Shown here piece after piece: positions 1 through 7,143 of a stretch of DNA of 51,433 bases. The notes under the pieces are model-generated. The model had not been told where the DNA came from and did not search any database. It saw only the letters and a program-made list of their open reading frames with translations. The first letter of the stretch is position 1. Every line of letters begins with the position of its first letter. The stretch spans positions 1-51,433 of the forward strand of contig JAIDPG010000234.1 of the NCBI GenBank assembly GCA_029062865.1. The letters run 5' to 3'. Both the position numbers and the translations under genes were made by a program. The stretch is from Oscillospiraceae bacterium. GTDB taxonomy: Bacteria > Bacillota > Clostridia > Oscillospirales > Ruminococcaceae.

Positions 1-9
1 AGCTACGCC

Positions 10-108
10 TTCGGCTTGCTCTCAGCTCGTTGTCAACGTTGTTTTTGCTTTGCGGATTGTCGTCCGCGATTCCGCTTCGCGGAACCGCAAAAACAACGCG
101 GTGTTGAC
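10..108. repeat. 99-bp hairpin repeat, copy 1
   Basis: This stretch aligns end to end with the copy at 187-285, which has the same length. Both contain CGTCCGCGAT followed by YCGCTTCGCG. The outer arms can pair: GTTGTTTTTG near 39-48 with CAAAAACAAC near 86-96, plus an inner TGCGG/CCGCA step. I see no open frame with a plausible ribosome-binding site. It may be a REP-like or MITE-like element; its function is unknown. Confidence 0.55.
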
Positions 109-186
109 TTCACTGTCGATAGGCTGATTTTTCAAAAGTTTTTTTAACGATGTCACACCGGTCGTCAAAGGCTTCAGGCTTTGCCC

Positions 187-285
187 TTCGGGCTCTCCTT
201 CAGCTCTTTGCGAGGGCGCGTTTTTACTTCGCGAACTCCGTCCGCGATTTCGCTTCGCGAAACCGAAAAAACGCGCGGCGCTGAC
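187..285. repeat. 99-bp hairpin repeat, copy 2
   Basis: Second copy of the repeat at 10-108, diverged but colinear. The outer arms GCGCGTTTTT and AAAAAACGCGC keep the ability to pair although their bases differ from copy 1. That compensatory pattern suggests the fold matters. The 78 bp between the copies holds no recognisable gene. Confidence 0.55.
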
Positions 286-403
286 ACATCGCCCTTGCGT
301 GGTTTGCAGTCGTTTCCGAGTTCTGCGCTCTAACATCTTGCCTCTAACCTCTTACTTCTGATAGCGCAAAAACGCTTATGGTTGACTCGCTCCAAAATTG
401 CAC

Positions 404-455
404 AACGCCCATATCCGTCCCCTCGTTTTCGAGAGAGCTGTTATGGGCGTTTTTT
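404..455 (+). terminator. intrinsic terminator
   Basis: AACGCCCATA at 404-413 pairs with TATGGGCGTT at 442-451 and runs into a T tract. No gene lies directly upstream on this strand within the window, so it may end a transcript through the repeat region or belong to a lost gene. Confidence 0.6.
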
Positions 456-567
456 AATTCAAAACCGAAGTCAACAACCGAAGTCACCGCATAGAAAATG
501 AGAGAAGTATTTTGTACAAATTCACAACTCCAAATCCGGCGAGGCACAATATTTTGTAAAACTGAAT

Positions 568-602
568 AAAAAAATCGCCGAATATTGAACGGCGATTTTT
601 TG
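568..602. terminator. bidirectional hairpin terminator
   Basis: AAAAATCGCCG pairs with CGGCGATTTTT around a short AT-rich loop, with A and T tracts on the two flanks, so it can work on either strand. It insulates the HTH gene downstream from the repeat region. Confidence 0.7.
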
Positions 603-654
603 TTTCTTTTTCCCCGAAGCATATCCAAGTATGCTTTCTTACACGATCCGACAT

Positions 655-720
655 GTTATGCTAAAATAATCCGACGACCGCGGCTTCTGCCTGCGGTGTT
701 GAATTCAGCATAACGGAGGT
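655..720 (+). promoter_or_regulatory. structured leader of the HTH gene
   Basis: GTTATGCT (655-662) and AGCATAAC (707-714) form an outer inverted repeat enclosing an inner ACCGCGG/CTGCGGT stem. The ribosome-binding site GGAGGT (715-720) follows the right arm directly. The fold could control access to the start at 725 or act as an operator. Confidence 0.4.
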
Positions 721-724
721 CTTT

Positions 725-1374
725 ATGGAAAACTTTAAATTCATCGGTGAATGGCTAAAAGAAAGAGGACTTGAATTACAGCCGAAATTCTCTTGCTTGC
801 TTCGCGAAATGTGCAGGGAATTTAAAAAAACAACCGCGTTAATTTAAGAGATATTTACGCGCTGCTTGGCTGCTCGAAGCAGAATGTTTCGTACTGGGAG
901 CTGCACGCGGAAAGCTCTCAGGCAAAGGGCTCGATCATTAAAGTAATACACAAATCGGCGGAGCTTTTCGGGCTTGACAGCGGACAAGCCGAGGCGCTCG
1001 CGAACAGCGCGGGATTGTCTCTTAATTCCGAAACGGGAAGCCTTATGGAACGGCTGAACTATTCGGGGAAGCCGAAGGATCTATGCGCCGCCGCCGGGAT
1101 AAGCGAGCGTATGCTGCGAAGCTACAAAAGCAAGACTCCGACAAAGCAGGCTCTGCTTGCTATTGTGATCGCGCTGAATTTTTCGACTTCGGATATTGAC
1201 AGGATATTGCGTTCATACGGCTACTGCCTTTCGGAAAGTCTGGCGGGTGACGTTGTTGTAAAATGGTATGTGAAACGCTCCCTCTCAAAAAACAACGGCG
1301 CGGGATTGCTGAATGAAATAAACGATACTCTTGAAAAAATGGGGCTTCCTCTTTTGGTGACGCGCATTAAATAA
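725..1374 (+). pseudogene. two-HTH transcriptional regulator, frameshifted
   Basis: ATG at 725 follows GGAGGT. The frame stops after 40 codons, but a one-base shift in the A7 run at 824-830 continues as an open frame to 1374, giving about 216 residues. The joined protein has a first HTH-like segment (DIYALLGCSKQNVSYWE) and a second, XRE-like one (DLCAAAGISERMLRSYKS followed by a GYCLSESL-type tail). Inference: a DNA-binding regulator, possibly of the operon that starts 180 bp downstream. One more A in the run would restore the frame. It could be a real mutation, programmed slippage on the A run, or an assembly error. The downstream part is well conserved in character, which argues against old decay. 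Confidence 0.65.
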
Positions 1375-1422
1375 TTTTCAAAAAGTCAAAATTTATTACC
1401 GATATTCAAGGCGAAAATGCGT

Positions 1423-1455
1423 TATAATTTGATCAATGCAGCGTAAATACGCTGC
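1423..1455 (+). promoter_or_regulatory. -10 element and 18-bp palindrome
   Basis: TATAAT at 1423-1428 is followed after 9 bp by the perfect palindrome GCAGCGTAAATACGCTGC (1438-1455). I could not find a good -35 box at normal spacing, so the promoter may need an activator. The palindrome sits about where transcription would start, as an operator would. The adjacent HTH protein is a candidate ligand. Confidence 0.5.
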
Positions 1456-1477
1456 TAAACACACGGGAGGTGATCGT

Positions 1478-1513
1478 ATGCAAACAGCGTTTGCCGTAAC
1501 GGGATTTCTCTAG
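1478..1513 (+). CDS. 11-residue leader ORF (MQTAFAVTGFL)
   Basis: ATG at 1478 has a near-perfect ribosome-binding site (GGGAGGTGATC, 1465-1475) and stops at TAG 1511-1513, 42 bp before the arginase-like gene. Such a strong site in front of so short a frame suggests a translated leader peptide or translational coupling. The peptide is hydrophobic. It could be fortuitous, since no relative can be compared here. Confidence 0.4.
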   Translation: MQTAFAVTGFL

Positions 1514-1555
1514 TCAAAGCGCTTATACCCCATTATGATCCTGAAAGGAGAATGT

Positions 1556-2371
1556 ATGAAAGAACAAAACACTGTTCTTGTAACCGTTGACAAAAAGCGG
1601 TTTCGCGGCGGCGCGGAGTATTTCAAGCCAGATTTCGGCGAAGCGGCGATCTCTTTGCAAAAGCTCTGCACGGGCGGCAGCGCGTCTTTTTCGCATACGT
1701 ATAACTTTTTGAACGAAAGCGAGATCATGTTGCTGCTCGACACTATTGACTCGCTTCACAGCATAGTTATAAACGAAAGCAGCTGCGCGCATCATCTGTC
1801 ATATTTCCTTATCCGAAAAGCATACCGCGCGTTGATAGAATCCAAGCAGGCTGACGAACGTTCCAGAATACTTGTTATCAATTTCGATCAGCACGAGGAT
1901 TTCGGGAATTACAACGATGTGTTTTTTTGCGGGAATTGGGGAAGCCGGATCTTTGAGGAAAAGGGCGTTGATTTTTTGTCGGTGGGCATCGTTGAGAACG
2001 ACCGCGTTTTCGCAAGAATACGCCGCCATAACCGTGTCACCGAGGACATAAGCTTGGAACACCCCGAGGAACTCCATAAGATCTACGCGCAATACGATAA
2101 GATCTACGTAAGCGTTGATATGGACGTTTTAACGGGCAGCTACCGCTGTCTAAGGACAAACCGCACAAACGGCGAGCTTACTGCAAATCGGCTGCGAGTG
2201 CTGCTTCGGCAGATACCCACGCACAAGGTTTTCGCCGCCGACATCACGGGGCTTCCCCCCATAGGCGCGAAGACCGTCAACAGAAGAGCAAGCATTGACG
2301 ACGTTGAGGCGTATTTATTCGACGTCAGGACAACAGCCAACATTTTACTTGGAAAGCTGAATTCAGATTAA
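1556..2371 (+). CDS. arginase/ureohydrolase-fold protein of unknown substrate
   Basis: 271 residues from ATG 1556. That start has AAAGGAG at 1544-1550; an earlier ATG at 1535 would overlap the site and is rejected. Metal-site motifs of the arginase/agmatinase/deacetylase fold are recognisable: NFDQHEDFG in place of DAHxD, SVDMDVL in place of SxDxDxxDP, and CAHHL possibly in the place of the first ligand His. The usual GGxHS and DP signatures are not exact, so this is a divergent subgroup and the reaction cannot be named. The enzyme is soluble, with no signal peptide. It is first in a tight operon with the 485-residue and 88-residue genes, so it probably acts on or with them. Confident in the fold, not in the function. 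Confidence 0.7.
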   Translation: MKEQNTVLVTVDKKRFRGGAEYFKPDFGEAAISLQKLCTGGSASFSHTYNFLNESEIMLLLDTIDSLHSIVINESSCAHHLSYFLIRKAYRALIESKQADERSRILVINFDQHEDFGNYNDVFFCGNWGSRIFEEKGVDFLSVGIVENDRVFARIRRHNRVTEDISLEHPEELHKIYAQYDKIYVSVDMDVLTGSYRCLRTNRTNGELTANRLRVLLRQIPTHKVFAADITGLPPIGAKTVNRRASIDDVEAYLFDVRTTANILLGKLNSD

Positions 2372-2387
2372 GAAATGAGGTGATTTT

Positions 2388-3845
2388 ATGCCATCGGTAA
2401 TTCCCTACGATCCTTCGATAGTTTTAGGCAACATCGTTGAGCCCGAAAAGCTGGACAGACTTGAACAAATCGCGAAGCTGCAAGCGCCGATCGATTCCGC
2501 CGAGGAACAGCTCAACTCGCTTATCGCGCTGCGGCGAAGCATCGATATGACCGCGCAGGAGCTCGTTAATCTCAACATCGACACGACGGACATCTCCAAG
2601 GAAAGCAATCAAATCAACACGGAGATAAAGAACGCCGCGGTCGATTACGCGCGGACAAAAATCAAAGCCAAAAAGCAAATTCAACAGCTCAGCGCGAAAC
2701 CGCTTGTAAGCCACAACTGGGAAAGCCCGCTTGACTACAACCGGACGCAGATCAAGAAAATGCCGCTCTCGGCGGACTCTATGAATATGAACGTTCAGTA
2801 TTTCTCCAGCGACGAAAGCGACCAGAATTCGCAAACGCAAAGCCAAAGCATACAGGGGTTTATAAGCGCGGAGTTTTCTTTTCTCGGAAAAGGTATGTCG
2901 GAGCAGGCGAGCAAGGCGGCGGCAAGCCAGATAAACAGCCAGTATTCGCGCCATAACATCGCGGGGACTCTCGTTATCGCGGTAAGCTGCACACATAAGG
3001 ACGCGGTGCTTCTTGCGCCGTGTATTATCGATGTGGACAAGGCTATTCGTGTATGGAACGCTATGTATAAGAGCGATATGCTCAAAACCGACGATCCCGC
3101 GAATATGCTCGCGACCGTCGCGAAGGGCTCTACCGACAAGGAAAAGGCGATGACTATTGTTTCGGGAGCGACCTACGGCTCTTGCTTTGTGGGAATGGTG
3201 CATATTCTGAACTCCTCGAAGACCGTTTCCACGGAGCAAATGAACTCCATGGCAAGTAAGATACAGGCGCAGATAAAATACAGGAGCTGTATCGCGAACG
3301 CAATGGGCGGCTTCGGGGCTTCGGGGCAATTCGCGAGCGACATCAAAAACCTTATAAGCACGCAGGAGATAACCACGCACTGCACCATAACAACGCGCGG
3401 TTCGATCCCGTCGATAAAGGCGAACAACATCAAAATGGCGGTCAAGGAATTCGCCGAGTTTGACGGAAAGTCCGCAATGGAAAAGCTCTCCGCGCTTCAG
3501 AACGCGACCGCATCGGATAGAGATTCTCTTGATTCCTCCGCTGAAAAGGCAAGGCTGGGCGAGCAGATGATCGCTCTCCACAATTCCGAGATAAAGGGAG
3601 TTCTTACGGGGCTTAAGGACATCGACGACGGCGAAAACAGCGTGCTTGACACAAACTCGATGATGACCGCCCTGGAGGACTACATAAACAAAGCGCTCGC
3701 GGGAGAGCTCGGTATGCCGATAAACTACTATCTGAAGCCGATCACAAAAAGCCAGCTTGCGCAGATGTGGGTGAACAAATATTTCCCCGACAAATTCCTT
3801 AAAACTCAGACCGACGAGGGCGAAGAGCCTGCGAAGGCGAATTAA
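2388..3845 (+). CDS. 485-residue protein of unknown function
   Basis: ATG 2388 follows GAGGTGAT with good spacing, 16 bp after the arginase-like stop. I do not recognise a named family. Residues 20-110 look like helical coiled coil (EQIAKLQAPIDSAEEQL). The centre is rich in Ser, Gln and Asn, then comes a beta-rich core (IAGTLVIAVSCTHKDAVLLAP; GSCFVGMVHILNS). Near residue 300 there is a Gly-rich AMGGFGASGQFA. The end (MPINYYLKPITKSQLAQMWV) looks conserved. There is no signal peptide or clear membrane segment. From memory, similar uncharacterised proteins exist in filamentous fungi and scattered bacteria; this could not be checked. The helical plus beta-rich build would suit a membrane-acting or self-assembling protein, but that is speculation. 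Confidence 0.75.
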   Translation: MPSVIPYDPSIVLGNIVEPEKLDRLEQIAKLQAPIDSAEEQLNSLIALRRSIDMTAQELVNLNIDTTDISKESNQINTEIKNAAVDYARTKIKAKKQIQQLSAKPLVSHNWESPLDYNRTQIKKMPLSADSMNMNVQYFSSDESDQNSQTQSQSIQGFISAEFSFLGKGMSEQASKAAASQINSQYSRHNIAGTLVIAVSCTHKDAVLLAPCIIDVDKAIRVWNAMYKSDMLKTDDPANMLATVAKGSTDKEKAMTIVSGATYGSCFVGMVHILNSSKTVSTEQMNSMASKIQAQIKYRSCIANAMGGFGASGQFASDIKNLISTQEITTHCTITTRGSIPSIKANNIKMAVKEFAEFDGKSAMEKLSALQNATASDRDSLDSSAEKARLGEQMIALHNSEIKGVLTGLKDIDDGENSVLDTNSMMTALEDYINKALAGELGMPINYYLKPITKSQLAQMWVNKYFPDKFLKTQTDEGEEPAKAN

Positions 3846-3872
3846 CATTATTTAAGAAAGAGGTACAAAACT

Positions 3873-4139
3873 ATGGCAACAAACATTACTATCAACGACA
3901 ATCAGGGAAGAACGCTTGCGATTACAAGCGGCAACAACACGATCGATTACGGAAACGATCCCCGCGGCGCGAGGATATTCAGGGTCGAAGCGCCCTACAC
4001 CCTGTCTCACCCTTTGAGAAGCAACCCCGATTATTACACCCCCGGCTCCGCCAATATCAACGGAGATGTTGTCGACGGCAAACCTATAATGGTGGTTGAA
4101 CATCAGGGAGATAATGTGGAGATCCACATCAGAGGATAA
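3873..4139 (+). CDS. 88-residue beta-rich protein of unknown function
   Basis: ATG 3873 has AAGAAAGAGGT upstream and lies 27 bp after the 485-residue gene; a terminator follows the stop. The sequence has short polar strands (ITINDNQGRTLAIT; VDGKPIMVVEHQGDNVEIHI) and many Asn, Gly and Pro turns, as in a small beta-sandwich. No signal peptide, no cysteines. Third and last gene of the operon, so a partner or inhibitor of the 485-residue protein is possible. Not recognised. Confidence 0.65.
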   Translation: MATNITINDNQGRTLAITSGNNTIDYGNDPRGARIFRVEAPYTLSHPLRSNPDYYTPGSANINGDVVDGKPIMVVEHQGDNVEIHIRG

Positions 4140-4161
4140 GCGCCATTTCGTAACAACATAC

Positions 4162-4214
4162 AGCGCCTGCGGGCGGCTCTTGATTACAAGAGGTCGAACG
4201 CAGGCGCTTTATTC
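4162..4214. terminator. terminator between convergent genes
   Basis: AGCGCCTGCG (4162-4171) pairs with CGCAGGCGCT (4199-4208), followed by TTATTCTT. It ends the operon of the arginase-like gene and separates it from the convergent kinase gene. Confidence 0.7.
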
Positions 4215-4239
4215 TTAATAAATAACCGCGTCGCATAGG

Positions 4240-5544
4240 CTATAATTTCATCGTAAACATAAGCTCAAACACTCCGTTTTCGCATTTTATTTTCATTTGA
4301 CCGTCATATTTTTTGACCGTGCTTTCAATGTTGTATAAACCCATGCCGTGCTGCTCCTTATTTGATTTTGTCGTGGTCGGGATATCGTAAAAGCTGTCCT
4401 TTCGCGCTGTCGGATTTCTAAGCGACATTACAAAATATCCCTGCTGTTCACCCGCGGTCACGGAGATCCTGCAGGGCGATCTCATCTCGCGGCACGCTTC
4501 GATTGCATTGTCGAGCGCGTTTGACAATATAATGCACAGATCAACGTTTTCTATTGAAGCGGGCATAATTCCGGAATATTCAATTTGGCAGTTTTCGTCA
4601 AGCGCCGCGGATTTGTCCGCCAGAATTGCGTCCGCCAGCTTGTTTCCCGTATAAAACAACACCGCGTCCGAAGTGTACGCTTTATTTTGGATCTTTTCTA
4701 TGTATTCCTCCGCGTCAGAATATTCCTTCAATTGTATCAAGGACAAAACGCTCCGGAGATGATTTGTGTAATCATGTCGAAATCTGCGCATCTCCGCGTC
4801 CATTTTTTCAAGCTCTTTATAGTGATTTATCTGCAATTCGACCTGCTTCTCCATCATTTGCGAGGTGGTTGTGAAGTGCTGCCTTGCGATGACATTCACG
4901 AACAGCAGCGCAATAATGTACGCTATGATCAGAGCTAATGAAACAATAAGTACAATCAGCAGATTTTCTTTGAGCAAATAATTTTCTGTGCCTAAGTTTA
5001 CTAATGACACCAAAAAAGCTAGGCAAACGACCGATAACAGCAATAACACAAAAACACGCTTCGGTATCATTTTAAGAATAATAATTATCCTTTTTGTCTC
5101 AGCTTTTTTTATAATGAAAATCAGCAGAACAAATATAAGTACTTGAACACAGAGCTTTACGGCATAGTAAATGTTTTGGGAAGCTGTTTCAAGAACATTG
5201 AAAATAATACAAGTCGTACTTTCTGATAAAAAAGAAACGCAAAATTCCATTATAGCGGTAAAATAACAAATATTAAGATTAAGACCACCCAATATTAAAA
5301 AAAGTGGAAGGAACAGTTTTACAAGATACAATATTGTCATAAGGAAACCGATGAAATCGCCGTTTGTGTCAATAAGAAAAAAATCCAAAATTGATATGCC
5401 GGCATAAATAATTAGTGCAAGTAAAAAGCGAGTCTTTGCTATGGCGTTTATGTTATATATTCCAAACATTTTTAAGCAAACAATTATTGCCGATATCTCA
5501 ATTAGTCCACGTAGAAAATTTAAAAGGTTCGTTGTAATAATCAT
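4240..5544 (-). CDS. GHKL sensor histidine kinase, AgrC-like
   Basis: 434 residues. About six hydrophobic segments fill residues 1-220, then a coiled linker leads to the phospho-acceptor box RRFRHDYTNHL (His257). The ATPase has the N box NALDNAIEAC and the glycine box HGMGLYNI. This is the plan of AgrC/ComD-type receptors, which sense peptides through the membrane domain. The start ATG overlaps the stop of the LytTR gene by 4 bp (ATGA), so the two are translationally coupled and form a two-component pair. Divergent to them lies a 15-residue peptide ORF that is a candidate ligand. There is no AgrB-type protease in the window, so a cyclic thiolactone is not supported. Confidence 0.88.
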   Translation of the reverse strand: MIITTNLLNFLRGLIEISAIIVCLKMFGIYNINAIAKTRFLLALIIYAGISILDFFLIDTNGDFIGFLMTILYLVKLFLPLFLILGGLNLNICYFTAIMEFCVSFLSESTTCIIFNVLETASQNIYYAVKLCVQVLIFVLLIFIIKKAETKRIIIILKMIPKRVFVLLLLSVVCLAFLVSLVNLGTENYLLKENLLIVLIVSLALIIAYIIALLFVNVIARQHFTTTSQMMEKQVELQINHYKELEKMDAEMRRFRHDYTNHLRSVLSLIQLKEYSDAEEYIEKIQNKAYTSDAVLFYTGNKLADAILADKSAALDENCQIEYSGIMPASIENVDLCIILSNALDNAIEACREMRSPCRISVTAGEQQGYFVMSLRNPTARKDSFYDIPTTTKSNKEQHGMGLYNIESTVKKYDGQMKIKCENGVFELMFTMKL

Positions 5545-6269
5545 ACAGAATATACCTCGTTGTACCTCATAATATAATTTTGAAATTCGGTTTTGAATTT
5601 CGCAGCATAGTGTCCGCCAATTATGGCTTTCTCACCATTATCAAATATTATTTCGGTGCTGTTGTGATTGCTTATATGTGCAAAACCGACTACGAATGAT
5701 TTACTGCATCTTATAAACTTTGATTGAGGAAGCTTCTGCTCCAACTGTTTAAGGTTTAAGCGAATTCGTAAAGATTGCTTTTTGGTTCTTACCGTGGTGT
5801 ATTTTCCGTCGCCCTCCAAATAAATTATTTCCGACAATTTGATCTTATAATGTTCCTCATGAGTATTAAGCAAAAGCAGGTTGTCGTAGTCTATAGATTT
5901 TAAATAATCATCGAGAGCCTTAAACAGCTTCGCTTCATCAATAGGCTTTACAAGAAAGCGAAATGTCTTGACCTCATACGCGTCCAACGCCGCCGCGGGA
6001 TATGCGCTGATAAAAATGATAATGCTGTCGTAATTGGCTTCGCGCAGCTTTTCTCCTGTTTCAATTCCGTTGAGGCCCTCCATCTGATAATCCAAAAATA
6101 TAATGTCGTATTCCCGTTTCGATTTTAAAAGCTCCTCGCCGTTATCATAGTAGTCCGTATAAATTTCTATGTTTCGCGAATTCATAAACTTGCGCAAAAG
6201 ACCGGAAACCTCTTTGTGAAATATTTTCTCATCATCACAAACCGCCGCTTTCATAGTCATCTTATCCAT
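5541..6269 (-). CDS. LytTR response regulator, AgrA-like
   Basis: 242 residues. Receiver domain with acidic CDDE near residue 11, phospho-acceptor Asp60 (FLDYQMEG) and conserved Lys in LVKP. A LytTR DNA-binding domain covers about residues 140-235 (YLEGDGKYTTVRT, FIRCSKSFVVGF). First gene of the minus-strand pair with its kinase. Its promoter is next to an operator made of two direct repeats 21 bp apart, the usual geometry for LytTR dimers, so autoregulation is likely. The start has GGGAGTG upstream; an internal ATG four codons later is also possible. Confidence 0.9.
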   Translation of the reverse strand: MDKMTMKAAVCDDEKIFHKEVSGLLRKFMNSRNIEIYTDYYDNGEELLKSKREYDIIFLDYQMEGLNGIETGEKLREANYDSIIIFISAYPAAALDAYEVKTFRFLVKPIDEAKLFKALDDYLKSIDYDNLLLLNTHEEHYKIKLSEIIYLEGDGKYTTVRTKKQSLRIRLNLKQLEQKLPQSKFIRCSKSFVVGFAHISNHNSTEIIFDNGEKAIIGGHYAAKFKTEFQNYIMRYNEVYSV

Positions 6270-6293
6270 TTGATATCACACTCCCTTATAGCT

Positions 6294-6322
6294 ATTATAC
6301 ATTATTTCGACATTTTTTTCAA
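6294..6322 (-). promoter_or_regulatory. promoter of the kinase/LytTR operon
   Basis: Read on the minus strand: TTGAAA (6322-6317), 17 bp, TATAAT (6299-6294). The -35 box lies about 15 bp from the first LytTR repeat of the divergent promoter, so both operons share one control region. Confidence 0.75.
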
Positions 6323-6336
6323 GTGTTTTTGATTTC

Positions 6337-6398
6337 GTTCCCTCAAAAACGGTGTTTGTCCGAAATCCGTTGAACCTCATCCGCGATAAATGTATAAT
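6337..6398 (+). promoter_or_regulatory. LytTR operator and promoter of the peptide operon
   Basis: GTTCCCTCA (6337-6345) and GTCCGAAAT (6358-6366) start exactly 21 bp apart, two helical turns, as in LytTR tandem sites. TATAAT is at 6393-6398, 35 bp from the start of the second box, and there is no good -35, as expected for an activated promoter. The arrangement recurs at 7002-7062. Confidence 0.75.
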
Positions 6399-6431
6399 AA
6401 GACCAGAAATTGCGAAAGGGAGTGAGTATAA

Positions 6432-6479
6432 ATGGATTTCATTGAACGTATTTTGTATTGGATCTTTGGCGGCAAATAA
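6432..6479 (+). CDS. 15-residue candidate signal or leaderless peptide (MDFIERILYWIFGGK)
   Basis: The ORF starts at ATG 6432 after a strong site (AGGGAGTGAG) and is the first frame after the LytTR-controlled promoter. It stops 9 bp before the next gene, whose own ribosome-binding site overlaps the stop. The peptide is amphipathic and aromatic with a Gly-Gly-Lys end. It has no cysteine, no cleavable signal and no double-glycine leader. Candidate roles: a linear autoinducer for the neighbouring AgrC-like kinase, a phenol-soluble-modulin-like or leaderless membrane-active peptide, or a translated leader. The regulatory setting favours the first two. Exporter and processing are unknown. Confidence 0.55.
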   Translation: MDFIERILYWIFGGK

Positions 6480-6488
6480 GGTGAGGAA

Positions 6489-6947
6489 ATGAATGTGATC
6501 GAAAATCAGCAATTGTGGTTTGATACCGCGCTGTCATATCGCGCGAGGGTCGAAAAGGATTCTTTCGGCGATATGATAAGCCACATTTATGACAACATTT
6601 CTGTTCTTGGACTGGAGATCACCGACAGCATCGTCGTGACTGTTTGCGAGGAAGTAAGAGAACCCAAGAGGACTATACTCGGAGTGGAGTTCATCGTTCC
6701 CGTCAACAAGCAGTTCGAAAGTAATTGTCATTATGTTTTCAAGCCGCATTTCAAGCTGGAGAACGCGGTGTTGCTGAAATACTGCGGAAAAGCAAGCGAG
6801 CTTCCGGAAACGAGAAAAAAACTGCGTGAATATGCGCTTGAAAAGCACTACTCACCGCTTACAAACGTTTATTTCTCGATCAAGCAAATAAGCGGAGACG
6901 ATGTTGTCGCCAACGCTTACCTCGGAGTAGACGGAAACACGCTTTAA
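6489..6947 (+). CDS. 152-residue protein of unknown function, possibly GyrI-like
   Basis: ATG 6489 with AAGGTGAGG upstream, co-transcribed with the 15-codon ORF. Soluble, no signal peptide. Alternating beta and helical segments (SIVVTVCEEVREP; LGVEFIVPVN; NCHYVFKPHFKLENAVLLKY) recall the GyrI-like effector-binding fold or DUF5085, but I am not sure. As the second gene of a LytTR-controlled operon it could bind, protect against or modify the peptide. A terminator follows. Confidence 0.6.
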   Translation: MNVIENQQLWFDTALSYRARVEKDSFGDMISHIYDNISVLGLEITDSIVVTVCEEVREPKRTILGVEFIVPVNKQFESNCHYVFKPHFKLENAVLLKYCGKASELPETRKKLREYALEKHYSPLTNVYFSIKQISGDDVVANAYLGVDGNTL

Positions 6948-6952
6948 CATTC

Positions 6953-6984
6953 GAAAGCCGAAACACTTTCGGCTTTCTTTTTTT
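6953..6984 (+). terminator. intrinsic terminator of the peptide operon
   Basis: GAAAGCCGAAA (6953-6963) pairs with TTTCGGCTTTC (6967-6977), followed by seven T. It separates the peptide operon from the second LytTR-controlled promoter. Confidence 0.85.
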
Positions 6985-7001
6985 GACAAAAATTGATTTT
7001 T

Positions 7002-7062
7002 GTTCCCTCAAAAGAGCCTTTTGTCCGAAATATGTTGATTTATGATTCTTCTATGGTACAAT
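7002..7062 (+). promoter_or_regulatory. second LytTR operator and promoter
   Basis: GTTCCCTCA (7002-7010) and GTCCGAAAT (7023-7031) are identical in sequence and 21-bp spacing to the pair upstream of the peptide ORF. The extended -10 TGGTACAAT ends at 7062, with the hexamer 34 bp from the second box. The same regulator should act at both sites. Confidence 0.75.
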
Positions 7063-7143
7063 AATTATGAGAATTTATGCGCATTTCTCAGGAACAAGAA
7101 ACAGCGGACAAATCGAAGATTTTCCGACGAAGAGGTGATAATT

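Noticed and set aside
344..628. 94-codon minus-strand open frame
   Set aside because: It spans two terminator hairpins, has no good ribosome-binding site and no recognisable motif.
824..830. Programmed -1 frameshifting at the A7 run of the HTH gene
   Set aside because: No downstream stimulatory structure was evident, and similar one-base losses occur in unrelated genes, so an error or mutation is simpler.
2424..3848. 474-codon minus-strand frame opposite the 485-residue gene
   Set aside because: Arg/His/Leu-rich antisense shadow of a well-supported gene; no start signals.
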